Shown: one piece after another, positions 21,091 through 32,959 of the stretch
Position numbering within the stretch: position 1 is the stretch's first letter
Layout of the letters: each line of letters begins with the position of its first letter
Position numbers and translations under genes: made by a program
The notes under the pieces: generated by a model
What the model was told of the DNA's origin: nothing
Database searches by the model: none
The model's input: the letters and a program-made list of their open reading frames with translations, nothing else
Source: Gremmenia infestans
Taxonomy: Eukaryota; Ascomycota; Leotiomycetes; Helotiales; Hamatocanthoscyphaceae
NCBI GenBank assembly: GCA_032629725.1
Contig: JAFEVB010000010.1
Span: 186,001 to 250,000 of the forward strand
Reading direction: 5' to 3'
DNA length: 64,000 nucleotides

Positions 21091-23393
21091 CTAGCCCAAT
21101 CTCTGAATATACGTTTTTAAGTGCGCACCTTTCTCCGTTTCTTCAAACTGCACCGAAAGTTGTTTAGCTGCCTTTTTCAAATTTCCAGTCTCGTCTGCAA
21201 TTCTCAGTCCGTCGCGCTGTTCATCGTCGAGCCCGTAGACCATTGTCGCTAGTGCATTTGATTTCCATGATGGCAATCGCAAACGCCGTGTGTTGAAGAT
21301 TGAGAGTAACGTGAATAGGCTTCCGGAGAGGATTGCCACACATGGTCCGGCGATGAAACCCCAGCGCACGCGGGTATGGATGACCCATTGCTGCATTGTT
21401 CCTCGTAGAGGTGTGCCTGCGCTGTTCCTTATCCAGTTTGTCATGCTCTGCGACACGCTGGAGAATGTTGCATTAAGGTCCTTTGATGATGCGAGGGATT
21501 TTACAACTGGTGGTTGCCCTGGGAATGACGTGTTTACCCCGTATTTGAGTATTTCAGTAGTGAAAAACGACCGTATCCATAATACCGTACTGCTGATCGC
21601 GGACTGCGAGATATTGAATTGTTGTGGCAAAGTTTTGGCGATGGTGTATTGAGCAAGGTCCTCCGTGGTTATGTAGAGCTGGAGGTCCTCACGCTGGAGG
21701 TCTCCGCCTGTGAACACAAAAGGGTAGCCTTCTTGAGCTGCCAAGCCTTGGAAATGGTGTGGTTTATTGGATATGAATAGCCAGGAGTTATCGTTGTTTG
21801 AAACGAGTCCATGTTCCTACGAGACCACGAGTCAACCACTTTTTCCACGACTTTTCCCTTGACCACGGAGGACAAGTAGAGTTTGGCAACATGTAAAGTG
21901 CGCATTCGGTCGCCGTTACTGGAGTATCCTCCCATATCGTTGTCCCATTTGTATAAGAATTGCCAGCTTGCATGACGATAACTGAGAAAATCATGTTCAG
22001 GTTGTCTTGGAATGTCAAGGAATCACTGTGGTTGCTTTTCGCTATTGCAGCCATAGTAATAGAACTGTAATCGATGCCAATTTGCGCTGACGACGTTTCC
22101 ATACCATCGGAGTTTGCGATACTGATTCCCGGCAATGAATAGTTCGTGTATTCAACTTGAAAAGTTTGAGTATCTATCTGTTCGTGTGGTGCCCCGTATT
22201 CACGACTTTTGTTAATATGCGTAGTAAGTCGTTACATCTGCTACAAACAGCAAGAGAAGTAAACAGAGGCCACGTGCAGTTCCCTGACTTGCAGCTAATA
22301 GAAGGACTAGACTTCGCAGAAACGGATGGATTGTCGAAACCGTTAAATACGGCAGCTGCCATTCCCATATCCGGTTGAGAAGAGAACGGACCTGGAGTTT
22401 GAATGAGCATATTATAGGGTGATAGCAGCTGAATGGTTGATACTCCACCTCCAACGTCATCCTGGTACACTCCTGCATCCAGACGGGTTGTGCGTGGAAT
22501 GGAAATATCAAGGCCATTGCTCACGTCATCCAAACTTCCGTCGTAGGTAATGATTGCCTGCAGAAACGGGTCGAATCCAATCAATATGATTGTCGTGATC
22601 GCACCGAGAGTGGCCAAGTGACTTCCCCAAAGAATTAGCACAGAATTTCCGGGCGGCGTCAAGCTACTCCTACCTGACTTTCAACCACCAAACCAGTTGC
22701 ATACTACCCATGGGACCACGGCTAGCACCATCGAATATTTGGAATGCAAACATATTATCGGCTCGCTTCCGGAACCAGTTCCATTTCTCTTGGCCTATGC
22801 AAGAACTGACGGCGAATGCAATAGAAGAACGGGCAACGACTCCCAGAATCGAAACGACAGTGTTCAAGGAGAAGAAAGCTTTCCAATCGCTTAACGATTT
22901 GCCATTTTCGACGATCAGAAGAATAACGATGGCCATCAAAGCGGCCAAGCTGAGCAGGACGGCGCATTTCCATGGTCCAGGAGAGCCTTGGTGTTTTTGT
23001 ACTCGTCTGATTTTTCTCGTCGATCTGGGTAGCAACCACTTTTGTAGCCTCGTGCGCGGCGTTATTTGGGGTTTCGTTTGTGATGTCGGTTGCGTTAGAA
23101 ACATTATTGGGATTCGGAATGGGCTTTCGTAGAATAGGCAAGGGGGGTGGTGAGGTCTGGTTTAAGCCTGATGATCTTCGTAAAGGAGATGTTCGATTCT
23201 CATCACTTTCATTGTTGATTTCGTGTTCCAAAGCCTCTCTCATCAAGCTCTCATACTCTGGGTCTATTTGAGCTGGAGGAGATGATTCGATTGCATCGTG
23301 TTGCGGGTACTGCTGTTGTTGTTCTTCTCCACCACTACCATCAAATCTATCAATCTCTAGGCGATGATAGGCTTGCGAGTATCGAAGTGCCAT
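21091..23393 (-). pseudogene. DUF3176-type multi-TM membrane protein with several frame breaks
   Basis: Read from 23393 downwards, the family order is clear. There is an acidic, Gln-rich N-terminus; WKCAVLLSLAALMAIVILL and a second helix ending SCIGQEKWNWFRKRA; FDGASRGPMGS; after a good 52-nt intron (22622-22673) HLATLGAITTIILIGFDPF; SCKSGNCTWPLFTSLAVCSRC; TATECALY; and a last helix near the C-terminus (GPCVAILSGSLFTLLSIF). No single set of introns connects these pieces. Frame changes are needed at about 23.04-23.26 kb, near 22231 (after SRCND), near 21893 (after ECALY) and near 21830 (after VVDSWS). The last three look like 1-nt losses. I call it a decaying gene; assembly indels are the alternative. 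Function of DUF3176 proteins is unknown. Confidence 0.65.
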
Positions 23394-23933
23394 TTTTGAG
23401 TGCTGTGTGACTGTTATGTAGAAAACTAGCTATGTTTTTGAAAAGGTGCATGGAAAGGTTATATATTGAAACGAAAAAGACAGGACTGCGAATTTAGGAG
23501 GCATATTTGATAGATAATTGACTATGCATATAATCAAGGCTGTGTACAACCACCTACCTGTGGCCTGTACTGCGCTTCGACGCAGTCAGCTTCTCAAGTG
23601 CCATGGACCCCAAGGCCAACGGAAGTGCTCTGATTCGAAGTGGTGTGCTAAGGCTGTGAAGAAATTGTAACTATTCTTGGGTCCGTTTTTGATAGGTGAT
23701 ATGATTATATGGAACACAGGAAGACCCTTCAGCTGCGACACCTATTGCTAGCCTTGTATATAATTTTTTCTTTCCTTTGAATAGTAGTATATACAGTCTT
23801 CGTGATATAATATAGTATGTCATGTCATTAATGCGAGATTACAGTACGACTCAATCGCTAACATTTAGACTCTTCTTAAAACCTATACCAAGTAATCTTA
23901 TATTATAGGTAAATTATACTCCGTAAACCTTTA
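23394..23933. other. Intergenic DNA between the DUF3176 gene and the Fot1-like element
   Basis: 540 bp with normal composition, then AT-rich near the transposon. No ORF, RNA or repeat is supported. The TA target dinucleotide of the transposon is at 23932-23933. Confidence 0.5.
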
Positions 23934-23974
23934 CTCGTTTTCCAGATCACGTGCACACCCCGCTTATATGCACA
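23934..23974 (+). repeat. Left 41-bp TIR of the Fot1-like element
   Basis: It starts CTCGTTTTCCAGATCACGTG and ends TATATGCACA. Preceded by TA. Confidence 0.92.
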
Positions 23975-24039
23975 CCTAAAAAAATCGCAAAATCCATCCT
24001 ACTTTCTTATCTAAACTTTATTATAATATAAGCTATAAA

Positions 24040-24955
24040 GACCGTATCTAAAAAGCAATTAATAGGCTGGAATTAGAGGAATTTAGAGACTTTTCCTATG
24101 CTGCTAAAGCTTTAGACCTTTAGCGTTCTATAGTTTCCTATTATGCCTAAGGCAAAACTTATTTATATGCCTATTTTTTATCTAAAAGCATCTAATATCT
24201 TATAACTATATAAGAAGAAGTTCTAATAGGTTATATTAACTATCTTATAAACCGTAGGATGCCTCCTATATTATAGATTATTAGGAATATTATAGAGAAG
24301 ATAATTAGAAAAGAGGTTAATAAGAACTAGATAGCTGATTTTATTACTTAATACTTAGACTAACTTCTTAGTATCTACCTTAAAAATATTAATAATAACC
24401 GTTATAAATCTGAATATAGGCCTTTATATAAGCACTTCTTTAGCTTAGTAAGTTGATTGCATTTATATTTATTAAGTAATTATATTTTCTGGATTATATA
24501 TTAATATATTATATTTTTCCTCTAGTTCTAATATACTATTAAAACCTACTATATTATAGGTGAAAACGTATATAACTAGGATAAGAAAAGGTTTATACTA
24601 GGAACTATTAGAAAGATGCGCCGAATTATAAGTAAAGAAGTATATAATTTAAGTAGAGTTACCTAAGCAACCTAAGATAGAAGCAGGGAGTTTATTAGCT
24701 TTCTAGCTTTTATTTTAGCTACTAGCATTGCTAGCGCAGCTACTCTACTATATTAGGGGAAATTAGATAACCTTTAGGATATATAGATTACTAATATAAA
24801 AGATAATAATTATATTTATTTTAGTACTAGTAAAAATAGATAGACTACCTATACTTTTAGCCTTACTTAGCTAATAAAAGTCTTTAATAAAGAGACTAAA
24901 GCAGCTGCTAAAGGGAGAAGACGCTTTCTATTAGTAGATAAGCACTTAAGTTATA
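24040..24955 (+). pseudogene. Fot1-like transposase, 5' fragment
   Basis: Translation shows RLELEEFRDFSYAAKALDL (N-terminal helix-turn-helix region), GYINYLINRRMPPI (CENP-B-like DNA-binding region), TIRKMRRIISKEVYNLSRVT, DRSREFISFLAFILATSIAS and KVFNKETKAAAKG. These match the order of DDE_1/Fot1 transposases. Many TAG/TAA codons sit where Gln or Trp is expected. The reading ends at RRRFLLVDKHLSYV, where retroelement 1 is inserted (24956). Confidence 0.75.
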
Positions 24956-25421
24956 TGTAACGATCGCCTAGCTCACGTAGTGCTAGGGTAAGTCTTATGA
25001 CTTAAGTAGGTCCCTAGACCTAGGTTATCGTTAGGTTAATATTAGTATCTATCAATAGATCACTAGTTGCTATACTTAGGAGTATAGCTTATTATAAAGT
25101 ATAAAGTAATAAGCGTATATTAGGAAATACTATTTAAGTTAAGCATAAAGCTCCTATCTAATAGGTGACGACCTAGTCTTATATAGAACCTTCATATCCT
25201 AGATTATATAGATCATTCTAATCCCACCGATCCCGGATTATATAGATTATTGCGATCTAAATAATCCATCCACGTGACGCGTTATATAGCCGGCTAACCA
25301 ATATGCGTGGTTATCACACTAGCTATTTAAAAGGAACCTTCTTTCTCCTAGGGGTTCTCCTATGCCTAGCAAACTAGATATTAAGCCTAAGGTCCCCTAG
25401 TTACATGTTGCCTTTATAACA
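24956..25421 (-). repeat. Element 1 LTR (3' LTR, left in window)
   Basis: 466 bp, starts TGTAACGATCGCCTAGCTCA and ends CCTTTATAACA on the plus strand. It aligns end to end with 31023-31488, with mostly transition differences. Confidence 0.93.
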
Positions 25422-25434
25422 CTATTCCCCTCCC
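25422..25434 (-). other. Polypurine tract of element 1
   Basis: On the minus strand GGGAGGGGAATAG directly abuts the 3' LTR. It is the expected plus-strand primer site and nearly identical to that of element 2. Confidence 0.75.
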
Positions 25435-25586
25435 GGTTAGCGTTATCCCAACGCTTAAGTATAATAATAGGAAATATTTTATAACGCCTATAGCTCCCTT
25501 CTTATTTTATTATACCTATTAGTTCCGCTAAATACAAGTAATACATTACTCTCTTCAAAACTATTTAGTTGTACAGTGTCTTAAAT

Positions 25587-26063
25587 ATGCCTTATTCTAA
25601 CTGTACTTGTTATTATCGCCGATGCGTGATCCTAAATAGCAAGTCGCAGCGGTGTAGAGAGTGCGTCCGATATAGAGCGAAATGTAATACTCTCTAAGTA
25701 TTAGTCAATAATCTCTAGGATCTCCATCTAGAGGAAGAGCGCCTAAAGTTTAAAAGAGATACAGCTTTTAAGGCAGCCATAGCCAGTCTAGTCCAAGTCC
25801 GCGAACTCGAACATTATTAATAGGAGCTTTATAAACAGGGCATAGAGATAGTCCGTCGCAGGCTAAAGTCTCTTAATAAGTTAGATGCCCTAAAGGAAAA
25901 GGAAAAGATTAAGGGGGAAAAGAATAAACGGCGCGAGCAAGAGGCCCCGCCTGCTTCTCCCACCGTGTTTCCTACTAGTAGCCCTTCTCCTAGTCCTAAC
26001 CTCTTTAATAATCCTGCTTTCATCGCATCCCTAGCCGCGTACGATCCTTCTAACCCCTTTTAG
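25587..26063 (+). pseudogene. Antisense Cys-motif/coiled-coil ORF inside element 1
   Basis: It lies between the chromodomain end and the 3' LTR, on the strand opposite to gag-pol. The ATG at 25587 opens a cysteine-rich motif (CTCYYRRCV, then RCRECVRYRAKCN), followed by a coiled coil (DLHLEEERLKFKRDTA, EIVRRRLKSLNKLDALKEKE) and a Pro/Ser-rich tail ending AAYDPSNPF. Four internal stops and the terminal TAG occur where CAA/CAG would fit, so RIP explains the inactivation. Similar zinc-motif plus coiled-coil hypothetical proteins occur in filamentous fungi (from memory, often near Gypsy elements). Function is unknown. Confidence 0.6.
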
Positions 26064-29000
26064 GTAGGCTAGGGTATTAGTTTTAATACTCCACAAATAT
26101 CTTAAGGTTCCTAAGCATCGCTAAGGTTTCCTAGGTGTTTTCCGAGTATAGGTAGTCCATCCATTTAACTAGGTACTTAGTATAGCCTCTAACCTGTTTA
26201 TAGTCTAGTATTACTTCAACCTCGTACTCAGCGTTAGGGTTAACTGGTTGGATTTCCGTGACGGGCGCGGGTGGCGCCCCTAGTAGTGCTGGTTCAAGGA
26301 GAGATATATAGAATACTAGATATATATTTATTATTCTAGGTAGTGCTAATTCGTAGTTAACTAGTCCTACAACTCGCTTAATTTTAAACAGCCCTAGCTT
26401 CTTATAATCCAGTTTCGTGCTTAGTTGTTTTATCTTAATATTTCTTTATATTAGGTAGACCTTATCCCCCTCTTTAAGCGTAGGTTCCACACTATGTTTT
26501 CCGTTATAGTATAATGCTGCTCTCTTTATAAAGAATACCAGGTTGCTAGCTAGTTCCTCCTAAAGTGCTTTAAGGTCTTCTACCTGCATAGTCGCGGATT
26601 AGTTGTCTACTCCTAAGGTTATCGCAGAGCGGTAGGCCTCGGGGTTATAACTATAATTCGTATATGCCGGTAAGATCTTTGTATTTTCCGCGGCTAATAT
26701 ATTATATGCAAACTAGGCGAGTAGTAGAAGTCCTACCTAGTTATTCTGCTTATAGTTTATATAACACCGGATATATATTTCTATTATCTAATTTATCCGT
26801 TTAGTTTATCCGTCGGTTTATAGGTAAAAACTCGTTAATAGCTTCCTTTTAATACCTAGTAAAGCCGTAAATGCCGTCTAGAATTTTAAAGTGAAGAGCC
26901 GATCTCTATCTAATATGATTTCTTCTAGCGCGCTATAGTTTGCTACTACTACTTAGAGAAATGCCTAGGCCAAATCTTCGGCCGTGCTTAACTCCTTATA
27001 GGGTATTATATAGGTGTATTTTATTAACCTATCTATAATAACTAAGATAGAATCGTATTCCACTCTTATTATTAGATCCCTGGAGGGTAGTAGCTTAACT
27101 ACGAAGTCCTATGCAATAGATGTCTAGGGGGTCCTTAGTATGTCGGGTGATTGCATTATGCTATATAGGGCGTATTATAATACCTTATTCCATATGCAAG
27201 TATCGCACTTGCTAATAACTTCCTTAACTATTATTCGTATGCCTAGGAAGTAGTATCTCCGCGAGAGCCTTTCCTAGGTTCTAGTGTTTCCCTGATATCC
27301 GTAAGCTAGTAGCTTATATTATTCCTTAACAAATTCTTTCCGGATGCTTTTAGGGATATATATCTTATTTTTATATAGTAGGAGCCCCTCTATATTCTTC
27401 TAGAAGTATTATAAGATGCCTTCCGCTACTACGTCCCCTTCGTATGCCGATCTGATTTTATTTATAAATAGGTCGCCGTTAACGCGGGTTATAGCTGCGA
27501 TTTATTATTTATTTAGAATAAGGTTATTACCATTTTCCTAGAAGATCGCAACGCCCTTTATTTCCTCTTTTACCTTATATCCTAGCTTCCAACTTAATAC
27601 GTTAGCGCGCGCGTTCTCTATCCCCTTTATATATTTAATTTATAAGTCGTAGGTGGCAAGTATCTCTACCTATCTTATCTGCCGTCTATTTAAGTCTTTA
27701 GTCGTAGTAAAGCCGATAAGATTCTTGTGATTAGTAAGAATCGTTACCGGGAAGTTGGCCCCCTAAAGGTAAACCCTCTATTCCTATAGTGCTTTAACTA
27801 TTGCTAGGAGTTCCTTATTATATATATTATAGTTAAGTTCTACGGACGTCATTTTTCTAGAGTAGTACGCCACCAGATACTAGCTGCTATCCTTATATTT
27901 CTATATAAGCACTCCCCCTATCGCCCTATCCGACGCGTCTATCTCTGCTATTAACTTAAGTTCTAGCTGGAAGTTCTAGCGGATAGGTTCCTCTATAAAG
28001 GCCTGCTTTAGCTCTTAGAATGCCTTTTCCGCCTTATTCGTCTATTTAAACTCCTTCTCCTTTTTTATTAGGTCTATAAGTAGTAGAGCCTTCTTTAAAT
28101 ATAACTTAATAAACTTCTAGTAGAAGTTTGCAAATCCTAGGAAAGATTACACCTATTTAACTATAGTTAGTATCTCCCAGGTAATAATCGCTCGGACCTT
28201 TTTAGGGTCTAGGCCGATTTTCCCTAGCGTAATTATATAGCCTAGAAAGGTGATTTCTTTCATATGAAAGTTATACTTGAATAGCTTTAGGCGGAATCCC
28301 TTCGCCGCAAGTGCTTCTAAGACCTATATTATATATCCTACGTGCTATTCCTTATCGTCTGAATATACTAGTACGTCATTAAGGTAATATATATAGAACC
28401 TGTCTAAGAAAGCCCTTAATGCGTTATAGTTAACTTCTTAATAGGTTACTAGGGCGTTGGTTAGCCTAAACGGTATAACCTAGTACTTATAGTAACTAAA
28501 TCTAGTTTAAAATGCCGTTTTCTATTCCTCGCCCTTCATAATACGGATTAGGTGATATGCGTCCCTTATATCTAGTTGTATAAAGATCACCGCCTTTCTT
28601 AGATAGTCTTATATATCATCTGCCCGTAGTAGTAGGTATCAATTTTTTATAATTATCTCGTTTAACTTTTAGTAGTTAACGCAAAATCGATCCGGTCTAT
28701 CTTTCTTCTTCGCAAATAGCATTAGCGCTTCTAATAGGGAGTGCGACTCCCTTATCTATCCCTTAGATAACGCCTTATTAATATACTCCCTCTATAGTCT
28801 TATCTCTTCTTTACTATACCGGCGAAGTAGTTCCTAAGAAGGTTCGCATTCTTCCTTAAGCGGTATCTTATAGTCCTATAGTTAATATTTAGGTAAGGCC
28901 TCCTTACCTTACAGGTTATTAAACATCTGTTCAAACTTCTTATACTATACTAGTATCTCTTTTTCAACCTTCGTATCATCCGGTGGAGGGCCTCAGGTTG

Positions 29001-30970
29001 CATGCTCTAGCGCGTTATAGGAGGTAGCGCTAACCTCTCTACAGCTATATAGTCATTTTAATATATAGCTGCATCGGGTAAACTTCACCTTATAAGTTTC
29101 CTAGTTAATTTCTGGATTATATTATCTAATCCAAGGAACACCAAAAATAGCCTGATTATCTCTAATACGGATCACATCCAGGCTGATTTCTTCTTAGTAA
29201 CCTCTAATAGTTACCTATATAGGTATAATCTTATGCTTAACCATCCCTCTATTTATTTTAATCGCCGTCCTATTAATAATAGTAAGTGGGTAGGGCTCCG
29301 CCTTCTCTTATATTAGTATATTAAGCCTCTTTACGGCTTCTAGCAAGATGAAGTTCCCCTATACACTAGAGTTAAGCATAACCCGTAGCTCCTTTCCTCT
29401 AGTGTAGGCGTTTAGCGTTACATGGTTTCAGCCCCCTATGGCCGCCACTTGCTTCCCTGGTCGTCTTCCTTCTAGAACCTTATATCCTATAAATTGGTTT
29501 TCCTATAGTCAGTAACTGCTTTCCCACCTCGTTAGTCGGTATAGGGTGTTTAGCGCGAACATGCTCCATGCTTTATTACTAATATGCTGCTAGGCGAAAA
29601 TCGTTAGGTTTATAGGAAATAGGGGAAAAGTTGTTTTCCTCTAAATGCGCTTGCCTAACCCTTTACTAGTAATTTCCTAGACGTCTCCTGGCTCTATAAT
29701 CAAGCTTAGTCTTAGCATTTCTTCTCCAGGGATGCCCTCGACGATCCTGGGTCATTAAGATGCCTTAAAGACGACTTGTTATATGTCTTAGTATACGACT
29801 ATATAGTAGATGCCCTCTTCTGGTTTCTCCATTCCTAGCTGGAAGTCCCCTTTAAAAGCCGGTTTACCCCCTTCTTTAGGTTCCCACCAGTTTCCTATAG
29901 AAAGCTTATTACTAGCTATAATCTATTCTTTATCCATATCAGGTAGCTGGTCCGTGGGATTCTAAGATAGGCTTGCCTTCTCTTCTACGTTTATTTCCTG
30001 GCTTTTATACTTAGGTGGTTATATGCCATACTCCTATCCCTTAGGGTCTAGTTATAATACTGCACCTAAGGTTTATATAGCCGCGCTTATATTTTATTTC
30101 TTTTAGGGTCCTTTCCCCTTCTTCTGCCTATAAGAGGATGCTAGGTGTCTAGGCAATCCACACTTAAAATAGAGTCCCTTCTAATATCGCTCGTCCTATT
30201 TCTCTCTAGAGAGTAGGTTCGGTTTCTGGTAAGCGGCGTTAATTTCTATTAGGTCCCCCTAGTCCTTCCTTTCTATTAATCCTATCTTCCCTAATTATTT
30301 ACTAAAGTTATAGGTCCCCTTCCATTTAAGGGACCTCTTAAAGAATTAGTTATTAATCTTAACCGCTTCCTTAATTATTTCAGCAAGACTATTTAGTCGG
30401 TTCATCCTAGTTAGCTTATTCTTAATAAAGTCCTTTAGTCCTGCGTAGTACTAGCTAGTTAGGGCGCGGTCGCCCTATCCTACCATATTTAAATACTGCT
30501 AGAACCTAGCCGTGTATTCGGCGGCTAACTTATTCTGCTTTAGTTATTATAGCTCCTGTTCAGCTATACTTTACTATTTAAGGTCGCCGAAGACTTATTA
30601 GATGTTTTTCTTAAATGCCTTATAGCTTATAAATATAGCCTAGGTTAAGGTTCTTGCTCCGGTTATAACTCGTTCTTAACTAGTCTTATTTGCTATAAAG
30701 TTATTAATATAGGTCTTAACCTAGTTAAAGGCTACGCCCCGAAGATAACTAATTATATAAACAACCTTTACTACCTTAGTTCCAAATAAGTATTAGTTAA
30801 ATAGGATATATATATCTATTAAAGTTAGGAAGTTATCTAACTTGCCCCTATCCCCATAGAACATATCAGGTGTCTTAATAATCGCAGTTCGTTTCTATAC
30901 CGCAAGAGTCTAGGCTAGCGCTAGCGTGGGAGCTAGAGTTGGCATTAGGGTTAGGGTGTCCTTCCCCTTA
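26064..30970 (-). pseudogene. Element 1 gag-pol, degraded
   Basis: Minus-strand translation recovers gag, zinc knuckle, protease, RT, RNase H, integrase and chromodomain in that order, going from high to low coordinates. No long uninterrupted frame exists, because TAG/TAA replace Gln and Trp codons throughout. Boundaries are approximate. Confidence 0.75.
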
Positions 30971-31022
30971 ATAGATCCGGTGGATAATATTATTCCGTTA
31001 ATAGAGAGACTAGTGCTTAAAG

Positions 31023-31488
31023 TATAACAATCGCCTAGCTCATATAGTGCTAGAGTAAGTCTTATAACTTAAGTAGGTCCCTAGACCTAGGTTATTATTA
31101 GGTTAATATCGGTATCTATTAATAGATTACTAGTTGCTATACTTAGGAGTATAGCTTATTATAAAGTATAAAGTAATAAGCATATATTAGGAAATACTAT
31201 TTAAGTTAAGCATAAAGCTCCTATCTAATAGGTAACAACCCAGTCTTATATAGAACCTTTATATCCTAGATTATATAGATCATTCTAATCCCACCAATCC
31301 CGGATTATATAGATTATTACGATCTAAATAATCCATCCACGTAACGCGTTATATGGCCGGCTAACTAATATGCGTGGTTATTATACTAGCTATTTAAAAG
31401 GAACCTTCTTCCTCCTAGGGGTTCTCCTATGCCTAGCGAACTAGATATTAAGCCTAAGATCCCCTAGTCACATGTTGCCTTCGTAATA
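31023..31488 (-). repeat. Element 1 LTR (5' LTR, right in window)
   Basis: 466 bp, the same length as the copy at 24956-25421. It starts TATAACAATCGCCTAGCTCA and ends CCTTCGTAATA; terminal TG and CA are each changed by one transition. Confidence 0.93.
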
Positions 31489-32416
31489 TTATATTAATTT
31501 AAGGTTTATAAAGAAGTATAATAAATGCGGTATTATACTTCTGATTTTACCTTCTTATTTAATATATTAACTATAACTCTTAGATCGCGGTTTATTTAGA
31601 CTACTAGCCTTCTAATATACGCAGTTTCTTAACTTATAGCGCTATATAATAGGTAGAAAGGTTAATATAATAAAACGCTTTTTCTATACGATTTTTAAGT
31701 AGGCATAGAAGGCCTTTTTTACTAAGGCTAATATCCGCTCTACTTAGGCTAAATATAGCCTTTGGCCATATAAGCCACAGGTTGTTTTAGATGCTATTAA
31801 GCGTTCTAATACCCTAGAAACTATACTTAAGCGTCTATATCTTTCTAAAAGCTGTTTATTAATACGTAAAGCTTATTAAACTTTCTAGGTATTATCTAAC
31901 CTAGGTATGCTAAATATGATTTTTAAGTTTTACTTAAAGCTCTTTATATAGTATAGTATTCTTAAGCATAAGAATATTACCTTAGAGAATACTTATAAAG
32001 TAGAGAAAAAAAAGCGCTAGCGTGGAAAAAGACTAAATTTAGTTAGTAAAGAGAGTAGGTTAGCTAAGCTATTTAGCCTCTATAGGATTTAGCGCGCTAA
32101 CACTTATAAAGAAAAGAAAGCTAAACTTATAGCTATTAAGAAAAAAAAGAAAGGTCGAAAAAAAAGGGATAATAAAAAGAGAAAAGCAAAAAAAGCTATA
32201 AAGAAGCAACTAAAAGCAGAGCAAAGAGCAGTATTAGCAGCTTAAAATCGGGCTAAAAAGAAGGCTAAAAAAGTATATAATAAAGCATTAAAGGCAGCTA
32301 GGAAAGCTAAAAAAGCTATTATATTAAAGGCTATTAAGGTAAAAAAAGCTTCTAAGAAAGCTCTTATTATAAAAAGCAAAGTAAAGGTAGTAGCAAAAAG
32401 TAGAGCTAAAAAGAGG
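31489..32416 (+). pseudogene. Fot1-like transposase, middle fragment
   Basis: It continues the frame broken at 24955: NLRFIKKYNKCGIILLILPS, then LQLLDRGLFRLLA. This corresponds to the conserved RILLM.FPPH..HxLQPLDVGLF block around the last catalytic Asp. ALYKPQVVLDAIKRSNTLET-like sequence and a very lysine/alanine-rich C-terminal tail follow. It is interrupted at 32416 by retroelement 2. The match of reading order across element 1 proves the nesting. Confidence 0.72.
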
Positions 32417-32938
32417 TATTACGAACGTAATATACAACTAAGTGTTACGAACGTAATATGCAACTAAAGGACCTTAGGCTTAGTACCTAGCTTAATAGGC
32501 GTAGTAGAACCCTTAGAGAGATAGGGACTTTCTGACTTCTCTACTGCTATGCGGGGCAGAAACGAAGAAGAAGTTATATAATAAAAGAAGTATATAAAGA
32601 AGCCCTAACTAGGGGAAGCCCTAAGAAAGGAGCCTAACTTCTACCTTAGAGGCTTTAGGACTCTAGGCTCCTAAGGGACTAAGAGGATCTAAGAGAGCAT
32701 AAAGGTTCTATATAAGGCTAGGTTATTACCTATTAGATAAAGGCTTTATACTTAACTTAAATAGTATTTCCTAATATATACTTATTACTTTATACTTTAT
32801 AATAAGCTATACTTCTAAGTATAGCAACTAGTAATCTATTAATAGATACTAATATTAACCTAATAATAACTTAGGTCTAGGGACCTACTTAAGTTATAAG
32901 ACTTACCTTAGCACTATATAAGCTAGGTAATCATTACA
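32417..32938 (+). repeat. Element 2 5' LTR
   Basis: 522 bp. It opens with two tandem ~26-bp copies (TATTACGAACGTAATATACA / TGTTACGAACGTAATATGCA). The last ~235 bp match the inverse complement of element 1's LTR (R/U5 half). The first ~290 bp (U3) do not. Confidence 0.9.
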
Positions 32939-32959
32939 CTTTAAGCACTAGTCTTTTTA

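Larger units (their letters stand above)
24956..31488 (-). mobile_element. Ty3/Gypsy chromovirus, element 1 (complete, minus orientation)
   Basis: 6533 bp between two 466-bp LTRs, with an identical 5-bp target duplication TTATA at 24951-24955 and 31489-31493. Coding is on the minus strand: a gag with a degenerate zinc knuckle (YFKCGLPRHLASSY, near 30.15 kb), protease, reverse transcriptase (GLTNALV, then YYLNDVLVYS, near 28.4 kb), RNase H, integrase, and a well-preserved chromodomain (EYEVEVILDYKQVRGYTKYL, near 26.1-26.25 kb). A polypurine tract abuts the 3' LTR. RIP-type stops are present, but GC content is higher than in element 2. It carries an extra antisense ORF. Confidence 0.92.

Noticed and set aside
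25829..26023. 64-codon minus-strand open frame within element 1
   Set aside because: It overlaps the better-supported antisense Cys-motif ORF and has no features of its own; it may only be the 3' untranslated part of the element.
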